Program-made: the position numbers and the translations under genes
Assembly (NCBI GenBank): GCA_036502925.1
Contig: DASXXS010000190.1
Coordinates: 1-64,000 of the forward strand
DNA length: 64,000 nt
Direction: 5' to 3'
DNA from: VAZQ01 sp036502925
GTDB taxonomy: Bacteria; Pseudomonadota; Alphaproteobacteria; Rhizobiales; Xanthobacteraceae
In this document: positions 43,535 through 52,425 of the stretch, piece by piece
How positions within the stretch are numbered: the first letter of the stretch is position 1
How the letters are laid out: the number at the start of each line of letters is the position of its first letter
The notes under the pieces: generated by a model
The model's database searches: none
Seen by the model: the letters and a program-made list of their open reading frames with translations, nothing else
Told to the model about the DNA's origin: nothing

Positions 43535-44578
43535 ATGATCGCATCATGTGCCGCCTTCGACTTCTTATTTGCGCTTGTGGTGGTTTCGCCGCGGCGGGGA
43601 CGTGCGATCGAGCGATTTGTTGCTGTTCTGCTTGCTCTCACGGCTGCGATGGCGCCGGCCGCTGCGCAGGATTGGCCGCTGCGGCCGGTGACCATGGTGG
43701 TTTCGTTCGCCGCGGGCGGCGGCGCCGACGTCATGGGGCGTCTACTGGCGCAGCGCCTCTCTGAGCTTTTGGGCCAGCAGGTGATCGTCGAAAACGTCCC
43801 CGGCGCCGGCGGCATGACCGGGACCAGCCGGGTGGCGCGGGCCGCCCCCGACGGCTATCAACTCGCGCTCGGCAGCGTTGGCACCCATGCCTACAATCAG
43901 ACGCTCTACAAGCGGCCGCTCTACAATGCGACGACCGATTTTGCGCCGGTCGCCTTGATCGCCGAGACCCCGCAGGTGCTGGTGACGCGCAAGGATTTGC
44001 CTGTCAGCAACCTGCCGGAGTTCATCGCCTATGCCAAGGCAAACCAGGCCGGGATGCAATATGGCTCGGCCGGAACCGGTTCCCCCACCCATCTCGCCTG
44101 CTCGCTGCTCAACGCGGTGATCGGCGTCGACGTCACACATATTCCCTATCGCGGCGCCGCCCCGACGATGCAGGATCTGATCGCCGGCCGGATCGACTAC
44201 CAATGCCCCAATACCACGGTCGCGCTGCCGCAGATCGAGAGCGCGACCATCAAGGCGATCGCGATCATGACGCACGAGCGCTCGCCGGTCTTGCCGGATT
44301 TGGCCTCGGCCGATGAGCAGGGCCTCACCGGTTTCGAAGCCTCCATCTGGTACGGCATCTTCCTGCCCAAAGGCACGCCCGCGGCCATCATTCGCAAGCT
44401 CCACGAGGCCGCCGTCGCCACCATGGAAACGCCGTGGGTGCGCGAGCGGCTCAAGGAGATCGGCGCGACCGTGGTGGCACCGGGGCGCAGGTCGCCTGAA
44501 TATCTGCAAAAATTCGTCGAGAGCGAAATCGCGAAATGGGCGGCACCCATCAGAGCGGCAAACATCACGGGGGAGTGA
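43535..44578 (+). CDS. TctC/Bug-family solute-binding protein
   Basis: Periplasmic binding protein, 347 residues if started at ATG 43535. Motifs: DWPLRPVTMVVSFAAGGGAD, QQVIVENVPGAGGMTG, PDGYQLALGS, VTHIPYRGAAPTMQDLIAGR, ASIWYGIFLPKGTPAAIIRK. It is very similar to the protein at 24197. The start is uncertain: ATG 43535 gives a long lead before the hydrophobic FVAVLLALTAAMAPAAAQ, and GTG codons at 43577 or 43580 would give a more normal signal peptide. It is divergent from the c-haem gene and may serve the same pathway. Confidence 0.88.
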   Translation: MIASCAAFDFLFALVVVSPRRGRAIERFVAVLLALTAAMAPAAAQDWPLRPVTMVVSFAAGGGADVMGRLLAQRLSELLGQQVIVENVPGAGGMTGTSRVARAAPDGYQLALGSVGTHAYNQTLYKRPLYNATTDFAPVALIAETPQVLVTRKDLPVSNLPEFIAYAKANQAGMQYGSAGTGSPTHLACSLLNAVIGVDVTHIPYRGAAPTMQDLIAGRIDYQCPNTTVALPQIESATIKAIAIMTHERSPVLPDLASADEQGLTGFEASIWYGIFLPKGTPAAIIRKLHEAAVATMETPWVRERLKEIGATVVAPGRRSPEYLQKFVESEIAKWAAPIRAANITGE

Positions 44579-44691
44579 TGTCGCGGCGCCTTGGCGCGGT
44601 GCTGGCCGTCGTGCGCGGATTGGGCTAGGCTTGATCTGCAAGCTGCTTTCGCCGCGCCTCCGGCCGCGGCGATCTGGTCGGGAGCCCTGCC

Positions 44692-45438
44692 GTGATGCGG
44701 ATCAGTCGATGCCTGCTGGCGCTTGCGGCGCTGCTTTTAAGTCAAATCAGCTACGCGCGCGCCGCCGAGCAGGTCGACCTGCTGCTCGCCCTGGCCATGG
44801 ATGTGTCGCGCAGCATGGAACAGCCGAAATTCCTGCTGCAGCGCGAGGGCTATGCGGCCGCCATCACCAATCCGCAGGTTCTCGATGCGATCAAATCCGG
44901 CGCCCACCAGAAGATCGCCATCTGCTTCATCGATTGGTCGGGTGCCGGCGAGCAGAGGCTGGTGATCGATTGGAGCGTCATCGACGGAGCCGACAGCGCA
45001 CGCCGCTTCGGTGACCTGATCTTCGAGGCCCCGCGCTCTTTCAACGACCGCACCTCGATCGGCGGCGGTATCACCTTCGCCGCCGCACAGATCGCCCGCG
45101 CGCCGTTCGAGGCCGAACGCCATGCCATCGACGTGTCGGGCGACGGCACCAACAATGCGGGTCGCGACGTGCAGCTGGCGCGCGATCAGGCGGTCGCCAA
45201 GGGCATCGTGGTCAACGGGATTCCGATCCTGACCGAGCTGCAATATTCGCGCATCCCCGAGCACACCAATCCGCCCGGCGGCCTCGAAAAGTACTACCGC
45301 GACAACGTCATCGGCGGCCCCGGCTCATTCGTGATGGTGGCGGAGGACTTCAGCTCGTTCGGCCGCGCCATGGTGAAGAAGCTGATCGCCGAGATCGCCA
45401 GCGGCCCGCTGCGGCACCGCACCGCAGCGGCGCGCTGA
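44692..45438 (+). CDS. DUF1194 protein (von Willebrand factor A-like, secreted)
   Basis: 248 residues with a signal peptide (ISRCLLALAALLLSQISYARA). The mature part is a VWA-like fold: LLLALAMDVSRSMEQPKFLL carries the metal-site DxSxS pattern (DVSRS), followed by AICFIDWSG, DRTSIGGGITFAAAQI and the conserved HAIDVSGDGTNNAG. DUF1194 proteins are common in Hyphomicrobiales; function unknown, probably metal-dependent protein binding. GTG 44692 or ATG 44695 is the start; GGGAG spacing favours GTG. It lies 113 bp after the tctC gene. Confidence 0.85.
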   Translation: MMRISRCLLALAALLLSQISYARAAEQVDLLLALAMDVSRSMEQPKFLLQREGYAAAITNPQVLDAIKSGAHQKIAICFIDWSGAGEQRLVIDWSVIDGADSARRFGDLIFEAPRSFNDRTSIGGGITFAAAQIARAPFEAERHAIDVSGDGTNNAGRDVQLARDQAVAKGIVVNGIPILTELQYSRIPEHTNPPGGLEKYYRDNVIGGPGSFVMVAEDFSSFGRAMVKKLIAEIASGPLRHRTAAAR

Positions 45439-45448
45439 CCGCTTTTTC

Positions 45449-46576
45449 TCACCGGCTGGCCGTGGTCATTCCCTTGAACGTGAGCTTCTGCAGGCCGCTG
45501 GTGGTCTGCGCGATATAGATGTTGCCTTTCGAATCCGTCTGGATGTGATGGCCGGCTCCGATCATGCCGGCGACCTTGATCATCCCGACCGCGTCGAGGG
45601 TCTTGCGGTCGACGATCAAGATGTCTTTGTCGCCGCCGACATAGAGGAACTGCTGCTCGCGGTCGGGGGAGAAGGCGAGATTCTTCGCGAACGGGGCGGC
45701 GGTACGGATCAGCTGCTTCACGAACGTGCCGTCCGGCAGGAACATCTGCACGCGCCGGTTCTCCCGGTCCGCCACGTAGACCGTCCCGTCGCTGTTGGCC
45801 ACCCGGATGGCATGCACGATGCTGAAGTTGGCGGGGCCCTGGGCGTCCGGGAAGCTCTTCGGGCTCACGATCTCGCAGTGATCGTCATCCATCGGCTTGC
45901 TGCCGAAGGCGCCCCACATTCGCCTGAACGCGCCGGTATCCGCATCGAAGACCGCGACCCGGTGATTGCCGTAACCATCGGCCACGTACAATTCATTGGT
46001 CTGCGGATGGACCCAGACGTCCGCCGGCCGGTGCAGGTTGGCGGTGTCGGCATTGCCTTTGCTTTGGTTGCTGCGGCCGATCTGCATCACGAACTTGCCG
46101 TCCTGCGTGAACTTCAGCAATTGATCGTCCGCGACCGGCTTCAAGCCCGGGAGGCCGTTGGTGGGACAGCTGTTGCCGCCGATCCAGACGAAGCCCTTGT
46201 AGTCGATATGGATGCCGTGCTCGCGCTCGGGCCATTCAAATCCGCCGCCGGCGCCGCCCCAGGCCTTGATGTTGTTGCCGGCCGGGTCGAACACCATGAC
46301 GGGCGGCGCCGCCATCGCGGCCTGCTCGGGCTTGAGGGTGCGCGGACGGTGCAGCAGCCAGACATTGTCCTGCGCGTCGACCGCGAAGCTCGAAGCATCG
46401 CCGAGCTTCCATTTGGGCGGCACCTTGGGCCAGGCGGCATCCACCTCGAACACCGGCAGGCCGCGCGCGGCGGGCGTTTGCGCGATCGCCTGGCTGCCGA
46501 GAAGCCATCCGCTTTGTGCCGCCGGCACGAGGACCGATGCAACCAGAACGGCTCGACCTAAAGTCTCGAATCTCAT
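45449..46576 (-). CDS. Secreted NHL-repeat beta-propeller protein
   Basis: 375 residues starting MRFETLGRAVLVASVLVPAA (signal peptide; GGGAGGT upstream). The mature part has several NHL-like blades: SSFAVDAQDNVWLLHRP, GIHIDYKGFVWIGGNS, RPADVWVHPQTNELYVADGY, GTVYVADRENRRVQMFLPDG and HIQTDSKGNIYIAQTTSGLQ. This resembles the propeller of peptidyl-alpha-hydroxyglycine lyase-like proteins, but in bacteria such proteins are mostly uncharacterised. It converges with the DUF1194 gene, 10 bp apart. Confidence 0.85.
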   Translation of the reverse strand: MRFETLGRAVLVASVLVPAAQSGWLLGSQAIAQTPAARGLPVFEVDAAWPKVPPKWKLGDASSFAVDAQDNVWLLHRPRTLKPEQAAMAAPPVMVFDPAGNNIKAWGGAGGGFEWPEREHGIHIDYKGFVWIGGNSCPTNGLPGLKPVADDQLLKFTQDGKFVMQIGRSNQSKGNADTANLHRPADVWVHPQTNELYVADGYGNHRVAVFDADTGAFRRMWGAFGSKPMDDDHCEIVSPKSFPDAQGPANFSIVHAIRVANSDGTVYVADRENRRVQMFLPDGTFVKQLIRTAAPFAKNLAFSPDREQQFLYVGGDKDILIVDRKTLDAVGMIKVAGMIGAGHHIQTDSKGNIYIAQTTSGLQKLTFKGMTTASR

Positions 46577-46656
46577 GGCTACCTCCCGGGTTTCACGCGT
46601 TGTGGGAGCCGCGTGTCTGCTTGCATCGCGTGGTGTTGGCTGCACGCGTCGTCCGT

Positions 46657-46755
46657 GTCCCGGCCATTAGCGCGTGTACGCGCGTCTTCGACGCGCCATG
46701 AGCCGGGACCGTTCCAGGCTCGGAGGTTGGAACGGTCCAGGCTCAGGGCCGGGAC
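46657..46755. repeat. Hairpin repeat, family 1, copy 2, with 31-bp insertion
   Basis: Same element as at 21397 and 48385: GTCCCGGCC at the left end, TGAGCCGGGACCGTTCC, a spacer, GGAACGGTCCAGGCTC and GGCCGGGAC at the right end. It is 99 bp rather than 68 because about 31 bp, itself rich in GCGCGT/ACGCGC self-complementary runs, are inserted within the left arm. Confidence 0.75.
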
Positions 46756-46803
46756 AGGGCAGGATAGACCGCCTGCGTCCGAGGGTCGAGGCGACTCTTG
46801 ACT

Positions 46804-46836
46804 TGAAAAAGCGCAGGCGGAGCGCTGCCCGCCTGC
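46804..46836 (-). terminator. Rho-independent terminator on the minus strand with no upstream gene
   Basis: Read on the minus strand: stem GCAGGCGG, loop GCAGCGCT, stem CCGCCTGC, then GC and five T residues (stem bases at 46813-46836, T-run at 46806-46810). The nearest minus-strand gene upstream ends at 48482, beyond a plus-strand gene, so what it terminates is unclear. Confidence 0.45.
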
Positions 46837-46975
46837 CCTGATCCTCGAAACCGGCGTCTCGGTCGCAATTTACATCGGCGCAAAAACCCGGATGCAGCCG
46901 CATCCGCCGCCCGCCGCGCCTTCCGGGGGGTACACTTGTTGAATATGGTCACGGAATCGTTCACATCGGCGGATC

Positions 46976-48397
46976 ATGTCTCCCGCCACCAAACCGAAAC
47001 TCGTCGCCATGATCGTCGCGTCGGCGATCATCATGCAGCAGATCGACGCCACCGTGATCACCACGGCACTGCCGCAGATGGCGATCTCGCTCAATTCGGA
47101 CCCGGTCTCGCTCAGCGTGGCGATCACCGCCTATCTGCTCAGCGTGGCGGTCTTCATCCCGGTCAGCGGCTGGGCCGCGGATCGGTTCGGCGGGCGCACC
47201 GTCTTCCGGGCCGCCATCGCGCTGTTCACCTTGGGCTCCATCCTGTGCGGGCTGAGCAACAACGCGGTCGAGCTCACCGCCGCCCGGGTGCTGCAGGGCC
47301 TCGGGGGCGCCATGATGGTGCCGGTAGGCCGGCTCGTCCTGTTCCGCAGCGTCGAGCGCTCGCAGCTGGTGCGCACCATGGCCTATCTGCAGGTGCCGGC
47401 GCAGCTCGGCCCGGTGCTCGGGCCGCCCATCGGCGGCTTCATCACCACCTACTTCTCCTGGCGCTGGATCTTCCTGGTGAACGTGCCGCTCGGGATTCTC
47501 GGGATCGCGCTAGTGACGCTCTTCTTCGACAATCCGAAGGAGGACGCGCCGCGCCCGTTGGACTGGCTCGGTTTCCTGCTCACCGGCCTCTCGCTCTCCT
47601 GCATCCTCTACGGCATCGAGGCGATCGGGCGCGGCCTCAACAATGCGGCGGCGGCCATCGCATTGCTGGGCGTCGGCGTCAGCCTCGGCGCCTTCGCGCT
47701 GCGGCATCTGCGGCGTTATGCACATCCGCTGCTCAATCTGTCGATCTTCCGCATCCCGACCTTCCGGGCCAGCATCGGCGGCGGCTCGCTGTTCCGCGCC
47801 GGGGCCGGCAGCCTGGTCTTCCTGTTGCCGCTCCTGCTGCAGGTCGTGTTCGGCATGACGGCCTTCGCCTCCGGCGTCCTCACCTTCGCCAGCGCGGCCG
47901 GGGCCATGTCCATGAAGGCGACGGCGCGGCCGATCCTCAAGCGCTTCGGCTTCCGCAACGTCATCATCGTCAACGGGATCATCAGCGCGGCCTCCATCGC
48001 CATGTGCGCCTTCTTCACCGGCGCAACCCCGGTCCCGCTCATCTTCGTCCTGCTGCTGGTCGCCGGCTTCTTTCAATCGCTGCAGTTCACCGCCACCCAG
48101 GCGATCGCCTATGCGGACATCACCAATCCGCAGATGAGCACCGCCACCAGCATCGCCAGCATGGCGCAGCAGCTCAGCCGCGGCTTCGGGGTCGCCATCG
48201 TGGCGGTGCTGCTGCATCTGTCGCTGGCCTGGCGCGGCGCCACCGAGCTTGGCCTGTTCGACTTCCGGGTCGCCTTCGCCGGGGCCACCGTGCTGGTGCT
48301 CTGCTGCCTCGCCTTCTGCCTGCCGCTCGCCGCCGATGCCGCTGCCGAGGTCAGCGGTCACCGGCCCAAATCGGCCCCGGACTTGTCCCGGCCTTGA
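46976..48397 (+). CDS. MFS exporter, DHA2 (EmrB/QacA-like) family
   Basis: 473-residue inner-membrane transporter of the major facilitator type with many hydrophobic segments. Marks: IMQQIDATVITTALPQMA (motif D1-like), VSGWAADRFGGRTVF (motif A), RVLQGLGGAMMVPVGRLVLF (motif B) and QLGPVLGPPIGGFIT (motif C of exporters). It lacks the extended C-terminal helices of full 14-TM members. The last residues and the stop codon are read from repeat copy 3. Substrate unknown, probably drugs or metabolites. The ribosome site before ATG 46976 is weak. Confidence 0.9.
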   Translation: MSPATKPKLVAMIVASAIIMQQIDATVITTALPQMAISLNSDPVSLSVAITAYLLSVAVFIPVSGWAADRFGGRTVFRAAIALFTLGSILCGLSNNAVELTAARVLQGLGGAMMVPVGRLVLFRSVERSQLVRTMAYLQVPAQLGPVLGPPIGGFITTYFSWRWIFLVNVPLGILGIALVTLFFDNPKEDAPRPLDWLGFLLTGLSLSCILYGIEAIGRGLNNAAAAIALLGVGVSLGAFALRHLRRYAHPLLNLSIFRIPTFRASIGGGSLFRAGAGSLVFLLPLLLQVVFGMTAFASGVLTFASAAGAMSMKATARPILKRFGFRNVIIVNGIISAASIAMCAFFTGATPVPLIFVLLLVAGFFQSLQFTATQAIAYADITNPQMSTATSIASMAQQLSRGFGVAIVAVLLHLSLAWRGATELGLFDFRVAFAGATVLVLCCLAFCLPLAADAAAEVSGHRPKSAPDLSRP

Positions 48398-48452
48398 GCC
48401 GGGACCGTTACCAACGCCGGAGTCTGGAACGGTCCCGGCTCAAGGCCGGGAC
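48385..48452. repeat. 68-bp hairpin repeat, family 1, copy 3
   Basis: Arms GTCCCGGCCTTGAGCCGGGA and its near-perfect complement GGTCCCGGCTCAAGGCCGGG, continued by CCGTT and GGAAC around a short spacer. It begins inside the MFS gene and supplies its stop, and lies before the convergent PAP2 gene. It could act as a bidirectional terminator here. Confidence 0.8.
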
Positions 48453-48481
48453 AGGTCGTCGGGATCTGCTGGTGCGTGCCC

Positions 48482-49183
48482 CTAAAAGCCGAGCGCGGCG
48501 CGCAGCTCGGCCTTGGCGGCTTCGAAATCCTGCTTGAAGTCCGGATGCGTCGAGATCGTCTGCGCGATCACGGTGCCGGCGATGCGGCCCGCCTCGATGT
48601 CGGACTGGTAGTGGATGCCGCCCACCACGCGGTTCTGACCGAACTCCCAGGCCCGCGCCATGATCTGGGCGCGCTTCTCCGGCAGCATGTTGGCGAGCTC
48701 GATGCCCATCAGGGTGCCGACCGTGGCATGGCCGGACGGATAGGAGCCCGATTTCGACAGCGGCACCACCGGCTTGACCAGATCCGAATAGAGGTGCGGG
48801 CGCGGGCGCTTCCACACCTCCTTGGCGGGATCGACCACGGCCGCTTCGGTCTCGACCACGCGGTCGAAGAAGGCGGCGACCTTGGGCAGCCCCGCGGCAG
48901 CGAATTTGGGGCTATCGACGACATCGGCGAAGCGCGAGATGTTCTCGGTGGCGTCCGCGATGGCGCGGGCCTCCATCTCCTTGGTGCGGGTCACCTGGAT
49001 GGTCAGGATCTCGCCGAGCTCGGCCTTCATCCGAGCGGAGTCGAGCGCGGGCGGCGGCGGCAGCAGCAACAACAAGTTGATCTCTTTGTTGTCGGAATAC
49101 GGCTTTGCAGCTTCGGCGTGCAACAGCGCCGGCGCGAAGGCGGTCAGCGCGACAAAAGCGAGCGCGGTCATGAGTCTGCGCAT
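48482..49183 (-). CDS. PAP2-family acid phosphatase (class A non-specific type)
   Basis: 233-residue periplasmic phosphatase starting MRRLMTALAFVALTAFAPAL (signal peptide). The three-part phosphatase signature is complete: KEVWKRPRPHL, SGSYPSGHAT and NRVVGGIHYQSD. The KPYSDNKEINLLLLLPPPPA lead and length fit PhoN-like class A enzymes, which release phosphate from organic monoesters. ATG 49183 is preceded by AGGG. Convergent with the MFS gene. Confidence 0.92.
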   Translation of the reverse strand: MRRLMTALAFVALTAFAPALLHAEAAKPYSDNKEINLLLLLPPPPALDSARMKAELGEILTIQVTRTKEMEARAIADATENISRFADVVDSPKFAAAGLPKVAAFFDRVVETEAAVVDPAKEVWKRPRPHLYSDLVKPVVPLSKSGSYPSGHATVGTLMGIELANMLPEKRAQIMARAWEFGQNRVVGGIHYQSDIEAGRIAGTVIAQTISTHPDFKQDFEAAKAELRAALGF

Positions 49184-49281
49184 TGGATCATCCCTGTGCG
49201 AGGAGCGAAGCATGGCTTGGCTTTAGCAGGCGGCAAATGACAGAATCATGACGCCTTGGCAGGTAAACGCCCAGTAGCCGT

Positions 49282-49336
49282 ATGGAGCGCTTGCGGAATA
49301 CGGGAGCGGCGTACCCGGATTACGCGAGCGCTCCAT
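49282..49336. repeat. Long imperfect hairpin repeat, family 3
   Basis: ATGGAGCGCTTGCGGAATAC (from 49282) pairs with the segment ending GCGAGCGCTCCAT at 49336: 20 of 23 arm positions are complementary around a loop of about nine nt. Such GGAGCGCTCGCGTAATCCG-type repeats occur in alphaproteobacterial intergenic DNA. Here it lies between the divergent PAP2 and aldolase genes. Confidence 0.7.
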
Positions 49337-49444
49337 CCGGGCGACGCCCCCGGCATCGCGGTTGCTCTTTGCCGGCAAAAACGGCATCAGCTTGCCGGCT
49401 CGGTTCGAGACGGTCAATTGGGGCGAATGGGAAGGACGATCATC

Positions 49445-50140
49445 ATGGACGACATGGCTCTGCGGGAGAAGCTGGCGGATGCCGGCCGCATTCTCGAAAG
49501 CGAGGGGCAGGGCGACTATTGCATGGGGCACGTGACGCTGCGCGTGCCGGAGGATCCGGGCCGCATCCTGATGAAGGCGGGCGGCATGGGCCTTGAGGAA
49601 ATGACGCCGGACAATATCGTCACCATCAACATCGAGGGCGAGAAGGTGGCCGGTACCCACCAGCGCCACAACGAGGTCTTCATCCACACGGAGATCATGC
49701 GCGTGCGCCCCGACATCCAGTCGGTCGTGCACACCCATGCGCCGTATTCGGTGATCTTCTCCTCGCTCGGCAAGCCGCTGCAACCCGTGGGACATCCCGG
49801 GGCGGCGTTTTCCGATGGATTGCCGGTCTTTTCCGAGACCACCGATCTGATCGTCAGCCAGCCGCTCGGCAAGGCGGTGGCGCGCTGCCTCGATCGGCAT
49901 CAGGCGCTGTTGCTGCGCAACCACGGCATTGTCACGGCCGGCCGCACGCTCGAAGAGGCGATCTATCTCGCACTGGTGCTGGAGAAGGCCTGCTGGATGC
50001 AGCTGGTCGCCGAGTCGGCCGGCGGCGCCAGGCTGGTGACATCTCCCGAAGAGGCCAAGGCCAAGAAGCGGATCACCCGCGCCGAGAATCAAATCAACCT
50101 GTTCAACTACATGGTGAGGCGGGTGGCGCGTCAGCGCTGA
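49445..50140 (+). CDS. Class II aldolase/adducin-family protein
   Basis: 231 residues starting MDDMALREKLADAGRILESE (GGAAGGA upstream). The zinc-site pattern is VVHTHAPYSVIFSS with the later His in LLRNHGIVTAGRTLEEA; GHVTLRVP and HNEVFIHTEIMRVRPDI are also typical. Members cleave or epimerise sugar phosphates (fuculose-, ribulose-phosphate) or decarboxylate related acids. The neighbouring binding proteins and VOC enzyme suggest catabolism of a carboxylated compound (inference). A frame open upstream to 49256 includes the repeat and was discarded. Confidence 0.9.
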   Translation: MDDMALREKLADAGRILESEGQGDYCMGHVTLRVPEDPGRILMKAGGMGLEEMTPDNIVTINIEGEKVAGTHQRHNEVFIHTEIMRVRPDIQSVVHTHAPYSVIFSSLGKPLQPVGHPGAAFSDGLPVFSETTDLIVSQPLGKAVARCLDRHQALLLRNHGIVTAGRTLEEAIYLALVLEKACWMQLVAESAGGARLVTSPEEAKAKKRITRAENQINLFNYMVRRVARQR

Positions 50141-50338
50141 TGGGGCAAGATGCCGCCGGCTCCGGGCCGTTCTCATGCCGCGCTGTCCTTGAGGCCGAAG
50201 AAACGCCGTGATAATCGCAGTCCTTGACGCGTTCTGGTTGCGATCGTTTTTCGATCAGATCAAAGCAACCGCCCAACACGTCGGGAGATTGTGCGCCCCG
50301 CGTGCGGGCGAACCGCCAGAACCGAGGAGCGAAATCAG

Positions 50339-51367
50339 ATGAGCTTGGCGCGACGGATGCTTTGGACGGCGCTTGCGCTCTGCCTCACGGCGGGGCTTGC
50401 GCCCGCGCTGCGCGCGCAATCGGTCGCCGACTTCTATCGCGGCAAGACGCTGCACGTGCTCATCGGCTACGGCGAGGGCGGCGGCTATGACATCTATGGC
50501 CGGCTGTTCGCCGAGTTCATGCCGCGGCATCTGCCCGGCAATCCGACCATCATCCCGCAGAACATGCCGGGCGCCGGCAGCTTCAAGGCCGTCAACTACC
50601 TCTACGAGGTCGCCCCCAAGGACGGCACCTATTTCGGCAGCGTCGCGCAAACTTTGGCGGTCGATGCGGTGACCGACGAGAAGAGCACCACCGATCCGAC
50701 GCGGCTGCCTTATCTCGGCCGCTTCACCACCAATATCGATCTCGGGGTGGCGCTCAAGCGCACCGGCATCAAATCGTTCGAGGACGCCCGCCGGCGCGAG
50801 ATCATCACCGGCACCAGCGGCGGCGGCTCGACCACGGTGATCTACCCGCTGGCGCTCAATGCCTATGCGGGGGCGAAGTTCAAGTTGGTGAAGGGATACA
50901 AGGGCACCAACGAGATCATGCTGGCGGCCGAGCGCGGCGAGGTCGAGCTGGTGTCGGCGGTCGGGATTCCCGGCCTGCTGGCCGCCCACCCGGACTGGAT
51001 CAAGGGCGATGGCGCCGTGATCCTCTATCAGAATGCCCTCAAGCGGCATCCGTTGTTGCCGCAGGTGCCCACCCTGCCGGAGCTCGGCCTCAGCGAAGAA
51101 GGCCGCGCGGTGCTGCGCGCCATCGCCGGCACCGCCGAGATCGGCCGCTCGATCCTGACCACGCCGGGCGTCCCGGCGGAGCGGCTCGCGGCGCTGCGCA
51201 CCGCGTTCCAGGCTATGCTCAAGGATCCCGATTTCCTCGCCGCTTGCGACAAGCGCAACGTCACCATCGAGCCGGCGACCGGCGAGGAGATGGACGCGAT
51301 CACGCAGGAAACGGTGCGCATGCCCAAGCCGGTGATCGCGGCGCTGGGCAAGCTGCTCAAGGAATAA
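50339..51367 (+). CDS. TctC-like (tripartite tricarboxylate) solute-binding protein
   Basis: 342-residue periplasmic receptor starting MSLARRMLWTALALCLTAGL (signal peptide; GAGGAG upstream). It differs from the other four TctC proteins here: it opens VADFYRGKTLHVLIGYGEGG and has GNPTIIPQNMPGAGSFKAVN and PKDGTYFG, the pattern of the group sometimes labelled TTT-like or unusual Bug proteins. Transport membrane subunits are absent nearby. Same strand as the aldolase gene, 198 bp apart. Confidence 0.87.
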   Translation: MSLARRMLWTALALCLTAGLAPALRAQSVADFYRGKTLHVLIGYGEGGGYDIYGRLFAEFMPRHLPGNPTIIPQNMPGAGSFKAVNYLYEVAPKDGTYFGSVAQTLAVDAVTDEKSTTDPTRLPYLGRFTTNIDLGVALKRTGIKSFEDARRREIITGTSGGGSTTVIYPLALNAYAGAKFKLVKGYKGTNEIMLAAERGEVELVSAVGIPGLLAAHPDWIKGDGAVILYQNALKRHPLLPQVPTLPELGLSEEGRAVLRAIAGTAEIGRSILTTPGVPAERLAALRTAFQAMLKDPDFLAACDKRNVTIEPATGEEMDAITQETVRMPKPVIAALGKLLKE

Positions 51368-51374
51368 GCCAAGC

Positions 51375-52250
51375 TCACTCGATCGACCAGGGCATGCTGT
51401 CGCGGCCGGGCCGATAGTTCATGGCGGCCTGCGCCGGGTCGCGGTTGACCAGCGCCCGCGCGTACATCGGATGCCGCATGCTGCGCACCTCGTGCTCGAC
51501 CGTGAACAGCACGCGGGCGGTATCGAGATCGACGATGTCCTTGAAGCGGTACTGGTGCTGGCTGCTCTCTTCGGTAACGAGGCCGAGCGCCTGCAGGCGA
51601 TGGTGCGGGCCGGAGAAATCCGCCACGTCGATCTGCACGTGATGGCCGTCATAGGCGCGCTCGGGTGCGTCGGTCTCGCGGAAGATGAAATGTTGATTGG
51701 CCCCCACCATGACGCGGGCGCGCCGGCCGTTACCGTCATCGATGAGATCGGCCGGAGCCGCCAGGACCTCGCGATAGAAGCGGGCGATCCCCGCGGCGGC
51801 GCCGGGGCGGACGTCGAAGCCGACATAGGCCATGCCGAGCGCGACCGGGCCGAAGCGCTCCGGGTCCGGGGCGTGACAATGGATGCGGTTGCCCCAGGGC
51901 GAGACCGTCTCGACGCCATCGTTGCTTTCGCGGAAATCGAAGCCGGTTCCCGCCAGCGGCTTGCGCACCCTGGCGAGCCGTTCCAGCAGGGCCGCGCGGT
52001 CCGGCACGACCAGGCCGGTGACCCCGCGCAGCACCTCGATCCGGCCGGTCGGCAGATGGAACTGGCTCTGCCCGACATTGATCCACATGTTGTCGATGCC
52101 GGTATTGATGAAGGGATCGCGGGTGAGGCCGAGCCCGGTCACGTAGAACAGCGTCGACAACCGCTGCTTGGGGACCGCGGTGTTGACGTGGCCGAGACCG
52201 ACGATATTGCCGACATCCTCGGCCGCTCGATCATAGCGGCGTTCTTCCAT
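51375..52250 (-). CDS. VOC (glyoxalase/extradiol dioxygenase fold) protein
   Basis: 291 residues starting MEERRYDRAAEDVGNIVGLG, with GAGGACA upstream. Two VOC modules are visible: VGLGHVNTAVPKQRLSTLFY to WINVGQSQFHLP, and GMAYVGFDVRPGAAAGIARF to GHHVQIDVADF, with possible metal His/Glu residues. The precise reaction (dioxygenase, epimerase or lyase) is unclear. A longer frame to 52394 was rejected because of the ribosome site and domain start. Divergent from the NMT1-like gene, it ends 8 bp from the tctC-like gene (convergent). Confidence 0.83.
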   Translation of the reverse strand: MEERRYDRAAEDVGNIVGLGHVNTAVPKQRLSTLFYVTGLGLTRDPFINTGIDNMWINVGQSQFHLPTGRIEVLRGVTGLVVPDRAALLERLARVRKPLAGTGFDFRESNDGVETVSPWGNRIHCHAPDPERFGPVALGMAYVGFDVRPGAAAGIARFYREVLAAPADLIDDGNGRRARVMVGANQHFIFRETDAPERAYDGHHVQIDVADFSGPHHRLQALGLVTEESSQHQYRFKDIVDLDTARVLFTVEHEVRSMRHPMYARALVNRDPAQAAMNYRPGRDSMPWSIE

Positions 52251-52425
52251 GGCGCTGTCCTCAACAATGAAGCAAATGCTAGCAGCATTCCTCACCGTAA
52301 CGAAACGCATTGTCACGGCACCCCAGAGCATCATGACAACCGACTTCTTGAATGTTACAACAATTCTTGGTGACCGGGGCGACGTTGCAATCAAGCAGCC
52401 CGCGGCATTGGGGGTGAGGAATCAA

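Larger units (their letters stand above)
46577..46975. other. Intergenic region with a hairpin repeat and an orphan terminator
   Basis: About 400 bp between the divergent NHL (-) and MFS (+) genes. It contains repeat family 1 copy 2 (46657-46755) and a minus-strand terminator-like hairpin (46804-46836). No protein-coding gene is convincing. Confidence 0.55.

Noticed and set aside
41179..43764. 861-codon open frame antisense to the c-haem protein
   Set aside because: Same reason: codon-phase shadow of a well-supported gene, no family similarity.
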